Assembly: GCA_004377135.1 (NCBI GenBank) | Contig: SOHS01000053.1 | Span: forward strand, 1 to 12,324 | Length of the DNA: 12,324 bases | Source of the DNA: Dehalococcoidia bacterium | Lineage (GTDB): Bacteria; Chloroflexota; Dehalococcoidia; GIF9; AB-539-J10 | Reading direction: 5' to 3' | Shown here: piece after piece, positions 5,201-12,147 of the stretch | How positions within the stretch are numbered: the first letter of the stretch is position 1 | How the letters are laid out: each line of letters starts with the position of its first letter | The notes under the pieces: generated by a model | What the model saw: the letters and a program-made list of their open reading frames with translations, nothing else | Databases searched by the model: none | What the model was told of the DNA's origin: nothing | Translations under genes and position numbers: made by a program

Positions 5201-5521
5201 CTACGCTGTGTCTTCGCTCTCTAATTGCTGGAAGAAGCAAGTCCGGTTGCCGGTGTGACATACTGGACCTGTAGGCTCAGCCTTTATAAGTAGAGTATCA
5301 CTGTCACAGTCCTTGGTGATGGACTTCAGCCTGAGGAAATTGCCCGAAGTTTCTCCCTTGTGCCATAGTTCCTGCCGGCTGCGGCTGTAGAACCAGACGT
5401 CTCCGCTGGCTAATGTGCGCTTTAGCGATTCTTTGTTCATATAGCCCAGCATCAGGACTTCACCAGTCCTGGCATCCTGGACAATAGCTGGAATCAAGCC
5501 TTTATCGTCAAACTTTAGCAT
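5201..5521 (-). CDS. hisI: Phosphoribosyl-AMP cyclohydrolase
   Basis: This 106-residue stand-alone HisI hydrolyses the adenine ring of phosphoribosyl-AMP, the third step of histidine synthesis, in the cytoplasm. Diagnostic motifs are visible: VLMLGYMNKES (22-32), the WHKGETSGN signature (53-61), the metal-binding aspartates of DCDSD (71-75), and the zinc cysteines in PVCHTGNRTCF (86-96), including Cys88 and Cys95, with Cys72 as the third. The length is that of the cyclohydrolase domain alone; no HisE pyrophosphohydrolase domain is fused. ATG 5521 is preceded by AGGAGG a few bases upstream, inside the 7-nt gap after hisA, so the two genes form an operon with hisA first. No terminator is apparent just downstream. 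Confidence 0.95.
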   Translation of the reverse strand: MLKFDDKGLIPAIVQDARTGEVLMLGYMNKESLKRTLASGDVWFYSRSRQELWHKGETSGNFLRLKSITKDCDSDTLLIKAEPTGPVCHTGNRTCFFQQLESEDTA

Positions 5522-5528
5522 TTGCCTC

Positions 5529-6245
5529 CTAAGCTCCGAAATTAATTATCGCTTCCCCCAAATTGATATCCCCGGTATAAAGAGCTTTGCCTATAATTGC
5601 TCCCTCCGCCCCGAGCTCCTTAAGCTTCCGTAAATGCTCCAGCCTGGAAACCCCGCCGGCCACAATGACGGGAACGTTTGCTTCAGCAAGCAGTCTACTT
5701 ATCATGTCGAAGTTAGGCTCGGTAAGGGTGCCGTCCTTCTTTATATCAGTATAAATTAAGCGTCTTACTCCGGCATCAACCATCTCTCGGCTTAACTGGA
5801 GAACCTCAAAAACCGTGTTCTTCTGCCAGCCGTGGATGGCTATATTGCCATCTCGGGCATCCAGGCTAACCGCGATAGCCTCGCCAAATTGCTGGCATAG
5901 CTTTTTTACCAGTTCCCTGTTCTCTATGGCCACAGTCCCCAAAATTATCCGGCTTACCCCTTGACGCAATAGTTTTTCTGCCACATCTTCTTGCCTGATA
6001 CCACCGCCTAATTCTATTAACAGGCCACTCTCTTTTATTATCTCCTCAACCACCTCCATATTTTGGGGCTTACCGGCGACCGCTCCATCCAAATCGACAA
6101 TATGGAGCCATCGTGCCCCCTGGGAGTACCAGGTCAAGGCTGCTGTCACCGGGTCCTCATCAAAAACAGTTTCCTGGTTATAATCACCCTGATATAGCCT
6201 GACGCACCTGCCGCCCCTGATGTCAACGGCTGGGATTATCTCCAT
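5529..6245 (-). CDS. hisA: Phosphoribosylformimino-5-aminoimidazole carboxamide ribotide isomerase
   Basis: HisA is a cytoplasmic TIM-barrel isomerase opening the ProFAR ribose to PRFAR, the fourth histidine-specific step. From the chosen ATG the protein begins MEIIPAVDIRGGRCVRLYQG, the normal family start with the first catalytic Asp in AVDI. Other landmarks are VDLDGA, LGGGIR, SLDARDG, the second catalytic Asp in YTDIKKDGT, and the phosphate-binding VAGGVS and GKALYTG. The length of 238 residues is typical. A GTG 15 bases upstream (6260) is in frame and would add five residues. I prefer ATG 6245 because AGAGG lies at proper spacing and the family starts there. It is the first gene of the hisA-hisI pair, with a probable promoter at 6342-6370. 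Confidence 0.95.
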   Translation of the reverse strand: MEIIPAVDIRGGRCVRLYQGDYNQETVFDEDPVTAALTWYSQGARWLHIVDLDGAVAGKPQNMEVVEEIIKESGLLIELGGGIRQEDVAEKLLRQGVSRIILGTVAIENRELVKKLCQQFGEAIAVSLDARDGNIAIHGWQKNTVFEVLQLSREMVDAGVRRLIYTDIKKDGTLTEPNFDMISRLLAEANVPVIVAGGVSRLEHLRKLKELGAEGAIIGKALYTGDINLGEAIINFGA

Positions 6246-6341
6246 GTCAGACCTCTGCACTATCTCCGTCTTAACTGTTTTTCTTTTGCCGCCAGGTTGA
6301 ATGCCGGCACTATACTATCCCGGGCAATTAATTTTTATCCT

Positions 6342-6370
6342 ATCATACAATAGACTCTATAATCGGACAA
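6342..6370 (-). promoter_or_regulatory. Probable promoter of hisA-hisI
   Basis: On the - strand TTGTCC (6370-6365) is followed after 17 bp by TATGAT (6347-6342), four and five matches to the sigma70 consensus. It lies about 95 bp upstream of the hisA start and points towards it. Confidence 0.45.
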
Positions 6371-6430
6371 GCTAAAGAAGACACGCCTGAACTTCAAGCG
6401 CTATCAGAAAATCCACGTTTCGAAAAGAGC

Positions 6431-6457
6431 TTGACAGTGCGTGGGGCGTCATATAAT
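6431..6457 (+). promoter_or_regulatory. Probable promoter of the U32-like/panB-like/CoA-transferase cluster
   Basis: TTGACA at 6431-6436 and TATAAT at 6452-6457 are both perfect hexamers but separated by only 15 bp. Using the overlapping TAATAT (6454-6459) restores a 17-bp spacer. It lies ~70 bp upstream of ATG 6527 and faces the cluster. Confidence 0.6.
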
Positions 6458-6526
6458 ATAGGCCAGGAGCTCGAAAAAGCGAAGCCGGCATGTCATTTGC
6501 TAGCTTAGATCCTTGGAGGGAGAACT

Positions 6527-7462
6527 ATGGACAAGATCGCGCAGGCCATGGAAAGGGCCGGCTTCCCCAGCAGCGATGGTTACGACCTGCCCACCTCAAC
6601 GAAGGCATTCCCCGATGGCACTCACTACCGAGTGGAGATCTCTGGGATAGAGACGCCTAAAGTCTTGTTGGCCGCAATTGACGAGGCGAGGAAGCAGGCG
6701 GTGCCGTTTCACCGCTCGATTTCGGTGGTGCGGGGGGCCTGCATGCTGACCCGAGAACAGCTCAAGGAATTCGCCCGAATAGCCCATGATAACCAGGTGG
6801 AGGTAATCATGACTCCCGGACCCAGGCCTACCTGGTATACCGGCCGTCAGATTGCTACGCCGGAAGGGGCGATTTCCGGGCTGCGAATGAGGGGCATGGA
6901 CATGGTGCGACATTACCTCATGGAAGTCGAGCGGTGCATTGACATAGGCTTCCGGGGTTTCCTGGTCTGGGACGAGGGCGTGCTATCTCTGCTCAACACC
7001 ATGAAGCAGAACGGCGACCTGCCGCAGGATATCATCTTCAAAGTCTCTATATTCGCCGGGCATGCCAATGCTGCCGGCGTAAAGCTGTTGGAATCACTGG
7101 GGGCGGGAAGCTGCAACCCGGTGGCTGACCTCACCCTTCCCCAGCTTGCCTCTATCCGGAGCGTGGTGACCCTGCCACTGGATATTCACATCCAGCTCTG
7201 GGCCTCCATGGGCGGCTATAACCGGATTTATGAGACACCGGAAATAGCACGGGTGACCTCGCCCTGCTACTTCAAGATGGAGCCCGGGCCGGGGCTCGCG
7301 ATGTACATGCCCTGGGGCATGCCTGAAGACGGACTGGCGGAATTGGCAAGAGACAAAATCCGCTCGGTCAAGAACATCATCGAATTGATCGGTGAAGTGC
7401 ATCCCGGAATTAAGGTATCAAAGGAGGGGTCGGAAGACCTCAGAGTGCCCTTGCCAAGATGA
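6527..7462 (+). CDS. U32-peptidase-like TIM-barrel protein of unknown function
   Basis: The ATG is preceded by GGAGGG. The 311-residue protein carries GFPSSDGYDLPTSTKAFPDG (12-31), THYRVEISGIE, and SVVRGACMLT. From memory this N-terminal pattern (PTSTK.FPDG..YR.EI) belongs to a family of hypothetical proteins often labelled U32-peptidase-like in actinobacteria and others. Later segments, TPGPRPTWYTGRQ (96-108), FRGFLVWDEG (142-151), HANAAGVKLLESLGAGSCNP (179-198) and LPLDIHIQLWASMGG (216-230), alternate beta strands and glycine turns as in a TIM barrel. A conserved GxDxxRHY stretch (123-130) is also seen. It lacks a signal peptide, so it is cytoplasmic. Its stop overlaps the start of the PanB homologue (ATGA), so the two are translated together and probably act in one pathway. 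No reaction can be assigned. Confidence 0.8.
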   Translation: MDKIAQAMERAGFPSSDGYDLPTSTKAFPDGTHYRVEISGIETPKVLLAAIDEARKQAVPFHRSISVVRGACMLTREQLKEFARIAHDNQVEVIMTPGPRPTWYTGRQIATPEGAISGLRMRGMDMVRHYLMEVERCIDIGFRGFLVWDEGVLSLLNTMKQNGDLPQDIIFKVSIFAGHANAAGVKLLESLGAGSCNPVADLTLPQLASIRSVVTLPLDIHIQLWASMGGYNRIYETPEIARVTSPCYFKMEPGPGLAMYMPWGMPEDGLAELARDKIRSVKNIIELIGEVHPGIKVSKEGSEDLRVPLPR

Positions 7463-8340
7463 CCAAGGAGGCTGAGAAGCAGATGCCAAAGAAAACCGTG
7501 CTCGACTTCAGGGAGATGAAGACAAAGGGTGACAAAATCACCTTCCTCACCGCCTACGATTTCCCCATGGCCAGCTTCTGTGAGAAAGCTGGCATGGACA
7601 TGATTCTGGTGGGTGACAGCGCTGCCATGGTGGTTCACGGCCTGCTCGGAACAGTGCCCATGACCATGGACCAGATGATCCAACATTCCCAGATAGTCAG
7701 GAGGGGCGCTCCCGCTACCTTTGTTATCGGCGATATGCCGTTCCTTTCCTATCAGGTCTCCAGGGAAAGCGCCATCGAAAACGCCGGCCGGTTTTTCAAA
7801 GAGGCCAGCGTTGACGGCATCAAGCTGGAGGGGGGCCGGCGGGTCATCAAGCAGATTGAGGGAATAGTTGAGGGCGGAATGTCCGTGATGGGACACATCG
7901 GCCTCACACCACAGAGTTCCGGTCAGCTCGGCGGCTTCAGGGCACAGGGTCGCACCGCAGACGCGGCCAGGGAGCTGATTGAAGACGCCCTGGCTATCGA
8001 GAAGGCAGGTGCCTTTGCCCTGCTGGTAGAGGCTGTCCCTCCCGAAGTGGGGAGAATCATCACGGATAGGCTCAGCATACCGGTACTGAGCATCGGTGCC
8101 GGCATGTACACTGACGGCCAGTTACTCATCATCGGCGACATGTTGGGCTACTTCGAGGCGTTCACTCCCAAGTTTGTCAAGAAATACGCGAACCTGGCCG
8201 AAATCATCGAAAAGGCAATGCGTGAGTTCGGCGAGGATGTGAAGAGCAACAAGTTTCCTGAGGAGAGGCATTGCTACCGCATGCTGGACGGCGAATACGA
8301 AAAGCTGCAGGCACTCCTCCGGAAGACCCTGTCCGATTAG
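7459..8340 (+). CDS. panB: PanB-family 3-methyl-2-oxobutanoate hydroxymethyltransferase homologue
   Basis: Canonical PanB transfers a hydroxymethyl group from 5,10-methylene-tetrahydrofolate to 2-oxoisovalerate, forming ketopantoate for pantothenate/CoA synthesis. Family motifs are present: LTAYDFPMA (30-38), LVGDSAAMVVHG (50-61; metal-ligand Asp53), GDMPFLSYQVS (91-101; Asp92), IKLEGG (121-126; Lys122, Glu124), GHIGLTPQ (145-152; His146), LVEAVPPEV (189-197; catalytic-type Glu191), and SIGAGMYTDGQ (211-221). The length (293) is slightly above normal. ATG 7459 overlaps the previous stop; ATG 7483 (MPKKTVLDF) is a strong alternative, with AAGGAGG 11 nt upstream and a family-like N-terminus. 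Two motif positions deviate from what I know: SAAMVVHG where SLGMVVLG is usual, and MYTDGQ for the usual (P/x)xCDGQ. With its unusual neighbours this could be a paralogue with a different oxo-acid substrate. Confidence 0.85.
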   Translation: MTKEAEKQMPKKTVLDFREMKTKGDKITFLTAYDFPMASFCEKAGMDMILVGDSAAMVVHGLLGTVPMTMDQMIQHSQIVRRGAPATFVIGDMPFLSYQVSRESAIENAGRFFKEASVDGIKLEGGRRVIKQIEGIVEGGMSVMGHIGLTPQSSGQLGGFRAQGRTADAARELIEDALAIEKAGAFALLVEAVPPEVGRIITDRLSIPVLSIGAGMYTDGQLLIIGDMLGYFEAFTPKFVKKYANLAEIIEKAMREFGEDVKSNKFPEERHCYRMLDGEYEKLQALLRKTLSD

Positions 8341-8416
8341 ACTGCGGCTGTGGAAGCCGGCATATTGCTGTTTAGACCACGGGGTCCGTCTTGCTCGGGA
8401 ATTCTTCTGAAGGACA

Positions 8417-10186
8417 ATGGAACCGCATGAAGTAAGAGCTTTCCTGGACTCGAAATTCCGACTTCCCGTAGTTGAAGGTGAAGACAAGGTCTGCCCCCTT
8501 GATGAAGCTATAAGAGAGCACGTTAAAAAAGGAATGTCCATCGGTTTTGCCGGAAGAGGCGGAGCTCTATTCAACCAGCTTGTAAGGGAGTTCTGGGACA
8601 AAAACCCCGAGTTCACCATTATAAATAATGGCATCACGGCAACCGTGCTGTCTTTAATTCACGGAAGACTGGCCAAGAAAATCATAGCCAGTTTCATCGG
8701 TGACGTATACCCATCGCCAGGACCGAATCCCGTGGCTCAGAAAGCCTACCTCTCCGGTGAAGTGGAGTTCGAGAACTGGACGATGCTTACCATCCCCCAG
8801 AGACTTCTGGCTGGAGCAATGGGATGGAGCGTAATTCCCACCAGGTCAATTGTGGGAAGCTCCATGGAGGAGGAAAACAAGGAATCATTTACGGTCATCG
8901 ATGACCCGTTTGCCCCCGGCGAGAAAATAGGGCTCATGAGAGCATTGAGACCGGATATTGCGCTGGTCCACGGCGCTGCTGCCGACCGCTGCGGAAACAC
9001 AATTATTACCTATCCCTTGGGGGCTGATGTCTTTGGGGCCTGGGGGGCAAAACAAGGAGTCATCGTCAGCGCAGAGAAAATCGTTTCCACGGAATATATA
9101 CGTAGGCACTCACATCTTGTCCGAATTCCATCTTACATGGTCAAGGCGGTCTGCGAAGTCCCTTATGGGGCACATCCCGCGGGAATGCCAAACTGCGGCC
9201 TGCCTGAATTCGAGCACTACTTTGAAGACTACGACTTCCTCACTGAAAGCAGGGAAGCATCAAGAGACGAGCGAAAGTTCTCGGAGTGGATAAAGTACTG
9301 GATTCTGGACTGCAAGGACTACAATGAGTATCTTGCGAAACTCGGTAGAGACAGGCTTCTTTACCTTAAAGGGAAGGCCCATTCGGATTCGTGGAAAGAC
9401 GAAGCAGTGGCTGAGATACCAAATCTGGATTTCAACGAAGAGCCGAACTCGCTGGAGAGGATGGTGGTCACCGCTGCGCAGGTTATAAATGATAAATTCG
9501 TTGCCGGAAGATACAAGACAATACTCGCTGGTGTCGGACTGCCACATCTGGCAGGGTGGCTGGCAACCTATAGACTAAAAGAAAAAGGCTATGACGTGGA
9601 TTTAATGGCTGAAATAGGCATGTTTGGCCTCCTTCCCAGAGCCTCAGACCCGTTCATATTCAGCTATCACAACATGCACACGTGCAAAATACTGAACAAC
9701 AATGAAACCATGCTGGGAGTCTTCGTCGGTGGCTCGTCAAATCAATGCCTGGGTATTCTGGGAGGAGGGCAGATAGATAAATACGGCAATGGGAACTCTA
9801 CAAAAATTCCCGGCGTAACATATCTGGTCGGCTCGGGAGGAGCTAACGATATAGCTAGCGGTAACAGAGAGACTGTAGCGGTAATTAACTCGGGAAAGCA
9901 GAGATTGGTGGAAAAAGTGCCCTATATTACCTTCACTGGGAAAAATGTGACGACGCTGGTAACAGATGTCGGCATTTTTGAAAAGATTGGTGGCGAAGAA
10001 ACCTTTACACTGACAACCTATATTCCATCCAAACCAAAACAGGCGGTAAAAGAAGCCATAGCCGGGATAGAAAAAAAAGTTGGCTGGGAACTTAAGATCA
10101 GCCCCAATTTAAAAGAGGCTCAGCCGATAGCTAAAGAGGAAGTGACTTTATTAAGGCTATTTGACCCTAAAGGATTCTACACGTAA
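8417..10186 (+). CDS. Fused alpha-beta family I CoA-transferase
   Basis: At 589 residues this is about the sum of the alpha and beta subunits of glutaconate- or 3-oxoacid-type CoA-transferases. The alpha half (~20-300) shows GMSIGFAGRGGA (39-50), GEVEFENW (114-121), PTRSIVGSSMEEE (141-153) and HGAAADRCGNT (185-195). The beta half (~345-589) shows MVVTAAQVI (349-357), VGLPHLAGWLA (373-383), LMAEIGMFGLLP (396-407), GGGQIDKYGNGNST (449-462) and GSGGANDIAS (472-481). Glu399 in AEIG occupies the place of the catalytic glutamate of the (S/A)ENG-type motif that forms the glutamyl-CoA intermediate. It would move CoA between an acyl-CoA and a free acid in the cytoplasm; the substrate is unknown, and an IpdAB-like ring-opening activity is a less likely alternative. 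ATG 8417 has AAGGA at good spacing, 76 nt after the PanB homologue. Its base composition looks less GC-rich than the two genes before it. Confidence 0.85.
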   Translation: MEPHEVRAFLDSKFRLPVVEGEDKVCPLDEAIREHVKKGMSIGFAGRGGALFNQLVREFWDKNPEFTIINNGITATVLSLIHGRLAKKIIASFIGDVYPSPGPNPVAQKAYLSGEVEFENWTMLTIPQRLLAGAMGWSVIPTRSIVGSSMEEENKESFTVIDDPFAPGEKIGLMRALRPDIALVHGAAADRCGNTIITYPLGADVFGAWGAKQGVIVSAEKIVSTEYIRRHSHLVRIPSYMVKAVCEVPYGAHPAGMPNCGLPEFEHYFEDYDFLTESREASRDERKFSEWIKYWILDCKDYNEYLAKLGRDRLLYLKGKAHSDSWKDEAVAEIPNLDFNEEPNSLERMVVTAAQVINDKFVAGRYKTILAGVGLPHLAGWLATYRLKEKGYDVDLMAEIGMFGLLPRASDPFIFSYHNMHTCKILNNNETMLGVFVGGSSNQCLGILGGGQIDKYGNGNSTKIPGVTYLVGSGGANDIASGNRETVAVINSGKQRLVEKVPYITFTGKNVTTLVTDVGIFEKIGGEETFTLTTYIPSKPKQAVKEAIAGIEKKVGWELKISPNLKEAQPIAKEEVTLLRLFDPKGFYT

Positions 10187-10224
10187 AAGGGGTCAACTCT
10201 ATTTTTCTCAAAGCCCTATTCTGC

Positions 10225-10322
10225 TGTCATTGCGAGGAGTCGAGATTCCTCGCTTATGCTTCGGAACAAGCTCCGCAATCTCTGTGTGGAAAGGGAATTA
10301 CCGCGCTTCGCTCGCAAGGACA
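10225..10322. repeat. Interspersed palindromic repeat, copy C (~98 bp)
   Basis: The element starts TGTCATTGCGAGGAG (10225-10239) and ends GCTTCGCTCGCAAGGACA near 10305-10322, with GCAATCTC inside. It is the same extragenic palindrome family as 3891-3975 and 4881-4965, here placed between the CoA-transferase gene and the convergent macro domain gene. Confidence 0.75.
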
Positions 10323-10385
10323 AAAACCTCTTTATCGGAGGGGAATAAATCCCCGTCTTCTGAGGTGGCTGTCGCTTGAGGTTTT
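10323..10385. terminator. Nested inverted repeats, possible bidirectional terminator
   Basis: AAAACCTC (10323-10330) and GAGGTTTT (10378-10385) are perfect inverted copies. They enclose a second hairpin GGGGA/TCCCC (10340-10344, 10350-10354). The outer arms bring T-runs on both strands to the ends of the structure, between two convergent genes. The outer loop is long, so efficient termination is uncertain. Confidence 0.35.
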
Positions 10386-10391
10386 GTTTTC

Positions 10392-10952
10392 TTATGCTTC
10401 GAAGTGGTTGGGGCAAGCTTGCAAAGCTGTGCAATAGCTTTGGCAAGTCCGGGAATCGAAGAGGACAAACACGATATCTTTGAGGGACGTCGCTTGTTCC
10501 TTGAGAAACGAAATGGCGGTGCTTACCGCTATTTTTGCCGCTTCATCCACGGGATAGCCATAGGCACCGGTGCTTATGGAAGGAAAGGAAATGCTGGCCA
10601 ATTTGTTCTCGGTAGCTAATTTCAAGCACTCGTGATAGGCGCTCCTTAAAAGCTCTGCTTCGTTTCTGCTGCCACCATGCCAGATGGGGCCGACAGTATG
10701 TATCACATACCGTGCTTGGAGATTCCCCTTCGTGGTGATTACAGCTTTGCCAGTGGGCAATCTTCCTTGCCGGGCAACGATTTTCTTGCATTCCTCTAAT
10801 ATTGCCGGTCCCCCGGCCCGGTGTATTGCCCCATCCACCCCTCCGCCGCCCATTAAGCTGGAGTTGGCAGCGTTAACGATGGCATCGGTAGCTTGCCTGG
10901 TGATATCTCCCTGGATCATAGATACTTTTGTTTTATTGGCCGTCACTTCCAT
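10392..10952 (-). CDS. Macro domain protein, MacroD-type ADP-ribose hydrolase
   Basis: A single 186-residue macro domain. Such proteins bind ADP-ribose and, in the MacroD class, remove mono-ADP-ribose from acidic residues of proteins or deacetylate O-acetyl-ADP-ribose. Class motifs are complete: MIQGDITRQATDAIVNAAN (12-30), SSLMGGGGVDGAIHRAGG (31-48; the NAAN asparagine and Asp40 are the residues linked to catalysis), LPTGKAVIT (65-73), VIHTVGPIW (83-91), and FPSISTGAYGYP (123-134). The ATG has AGGAGG four bases upstream. It follows the YchF-type gene by 33 nt on the same strand and is probably co-transcribed. No ADP-ribosyltransferase toxin is visible nearby, so a housekeeping ADP-ribose role is more likely than an antitoxin role. 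Confidence 0.93.
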   Translation of the reverse strand: MEVTANKTKVSMIQGDITRQATDAIVNAANSSLMGGGGVDGAIHRAGGPAILEECKKIVARQGRLPTGKAVITTKGNLQARYVIHTVGPIWHGGSRNEAELLRSAYHECLKLATENKLASISFPSISTGAYGYPVDEAAKIAVSTAISFLKEQATSLKDIVFVLFDSRTCQSYCTALQACPNHFEA

Positions 10953-10985
10953 TTTCCCTCCTGGCTCTGAAATAATCTGGATTAC

Positions 10986-12074
10986 CTACACGTTGAATAA
11001 GAAGGTAACTACATCTCCATCCTGGATGATGTAATTTTTGCCTTCTGTCCTTAGCAGACCTCTTTTTCGCGCCTCAGCTACATTGCCGCAGCTTTCTAAA
11101 TCGCTATAGCTGATGACCTCAGCTCGGATGAACCCCCTTTCCATGTCGGAGTGAATCTTGCCTGCCGCTTTTGGTGCGGGAGTCCCGCCGGGGATAGTCC
11201 AGGCCTTTAGCTCGGAGGAAACCGTGGTAAAGAAAGAAACCAGCCCCAGAAGACCATAGGAAAGGTCGATAACCCGGTCCAGCGCTGGTTTGCTCAGTCC
11301 CATAGCTTCACGGAATTCCTTGGCTTCATCGTCGCTGAGCTGAGATAGCTCCATCTCCAGCTCGCCGCAGAGGGCCACCACGGCAAACTGAGGGTAAAGG
11401 GAGCTTATCTCACCTTCCAGTTGTGAAGCCTGTGGTATTTGCTCCTCTCCTATATTAAGGACTACCAGCATGGGTTTGGCGGTAAGAAATTGATAGTTGG
11501 ATAACATTTTGAGTTCTTCTTCAGCCAGGCCTTGCAGTCTTATCGGTATATCCTTCTCTAGCTCCGCCTTAACCTTTTGAAGCAAAAGTTGCTCCTTTAA
11601 ATAGGACTCCCGCTCTGCCGCTTTGGCTGCTCTTAAACTTGTCTCCAGTTTGTCGAGCCTTCTCTCGATAATAGCTAAATCGGAAATAGCGAGTTCTAAA
11701 TCCAAGGAAGCTACGTCTCGTTTTGGCTCTACGCTTCCTTCGGGATGTGGGGCATTGTCATCTTCAAAAGCCCGGACCACCTGGAGCAAGGCATCAGCAG
11801 TAGTCAGGTAGTTCAGGAATTCTCCCCCTGCTCCTTCTTTGCCGAAGCCCTTGATGGAACCGGCGATATCTGTGTAACTCACCTCTGCGGAAATAGTCTT
11901 TTTGGGCTGGAATATGCCTTCCAGCACTGATAGACGAGAATCAGGCACCTTGGCCACGCCGGTGTTGGGAGCCAGGGTAGGGGAATAAGCGGCAACTTCA
12001 GCGCTGCCTTTGGTTAGGGCATTAAAGATAGTCGTTTTGCCGCTCTCAGGTATCCCGATAATGGCAACCTTCAT
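10986..12074 (-). CDS. ychF: YchF/Obg-family P-loop NTPase with C-terminal TGS domain
   Basis: The 362-residue protein has an N-terminal G domain, a helical coiled-coil insertion (~130-175, rich in Leu/Glu/Lys/Arg), and a C-terminal TGS-type domain (~280-362; SELKAWTIPGGTPAPKAAGK, IHSDMERGFIRAEVISY, EGKNYIIQDGDVVTFLFN). G1 is GIPESGKTT (7-15), G3 is DIAG (69-72) followed by the flexible G-rich segment, and the G4-like NIGE (207-210) is the atypical YchF form that favours ATP over GTP. YchF proteins bind ribosomes and are linked to translation and stress responses. The P-loop ESGKTT differs from the NVGKST I expect in most YchF proteins, so this may be a divergent branch. The start is the natural MKVAIIGIPE. 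It lies upstream of the macro domain gene and divergent to holA. Confidence 0.9.
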   Translation of the reverse strand: MKVAIIGIPESGKTTIFNALTKGSAEVAAYSPTLAPNTGVAKVPDSRLSVLEGIFQPKKTISAEVSYTDIAGSIKGFGKEGAGGEFLNYLTTADALLQVVRAFEDDNAPHPEGSVEPKRDVASLDLELAISDLAIIERRLDKLETSLRAAKAAERESYLKEQLLLQKVKAELEKDIPIRLQGLAEEELKMLSNYQFLTAKPMLVVLNIGEEQIPQASQLEGEISSLYPQFAVVALCGELEMELSQLSDDEAKEFREAMGLSKPALDRVIDLSYGLLGLVSFFTTVSSELKAWTIPGGTPAPKAAGKIHSDMERGFIRAEVISYSDLESCGNVAEARKRGLLRTEGKNYIIQDGDVVTFLFNV

Positions 12075-12147
12075 AGTTATATCCTATCATATTTTAGTTT
12101 TGAGCTTCTGCCGGGAAACGCTGGTGCTGTGATAGAATACCAGGTAA

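Noticed and set aside
6246..6260. GTG start at 6260 for hisA.
   Set aside because: Would add five residues before the normal family start; ATG 6245 has a better spaced SD.
7267..7896. 209-codon antisense frame across the U32-like and panB-like genes.
   Set aside because: It lies entirely opposite two well-supported genes and shows no recognisable motif; expected shadow in GC-rich coding DNA.
8122..8637. 171-codon antisense frame spanning the panB-like/CoA-transferase junction.
   Set aside because: Overlaps conserved coding regions on the other strand and lacks its own motifs or SD.
10161..10446. Short frames on both strands over the repeat between the CoA-transferase and macro domain genes.
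   Set aside because: They translate the extragenic palindromic repeat (LRGVEIPRLCFG-like, LRAKRGNS-like peptides), a well-known source of spurious gene calls.
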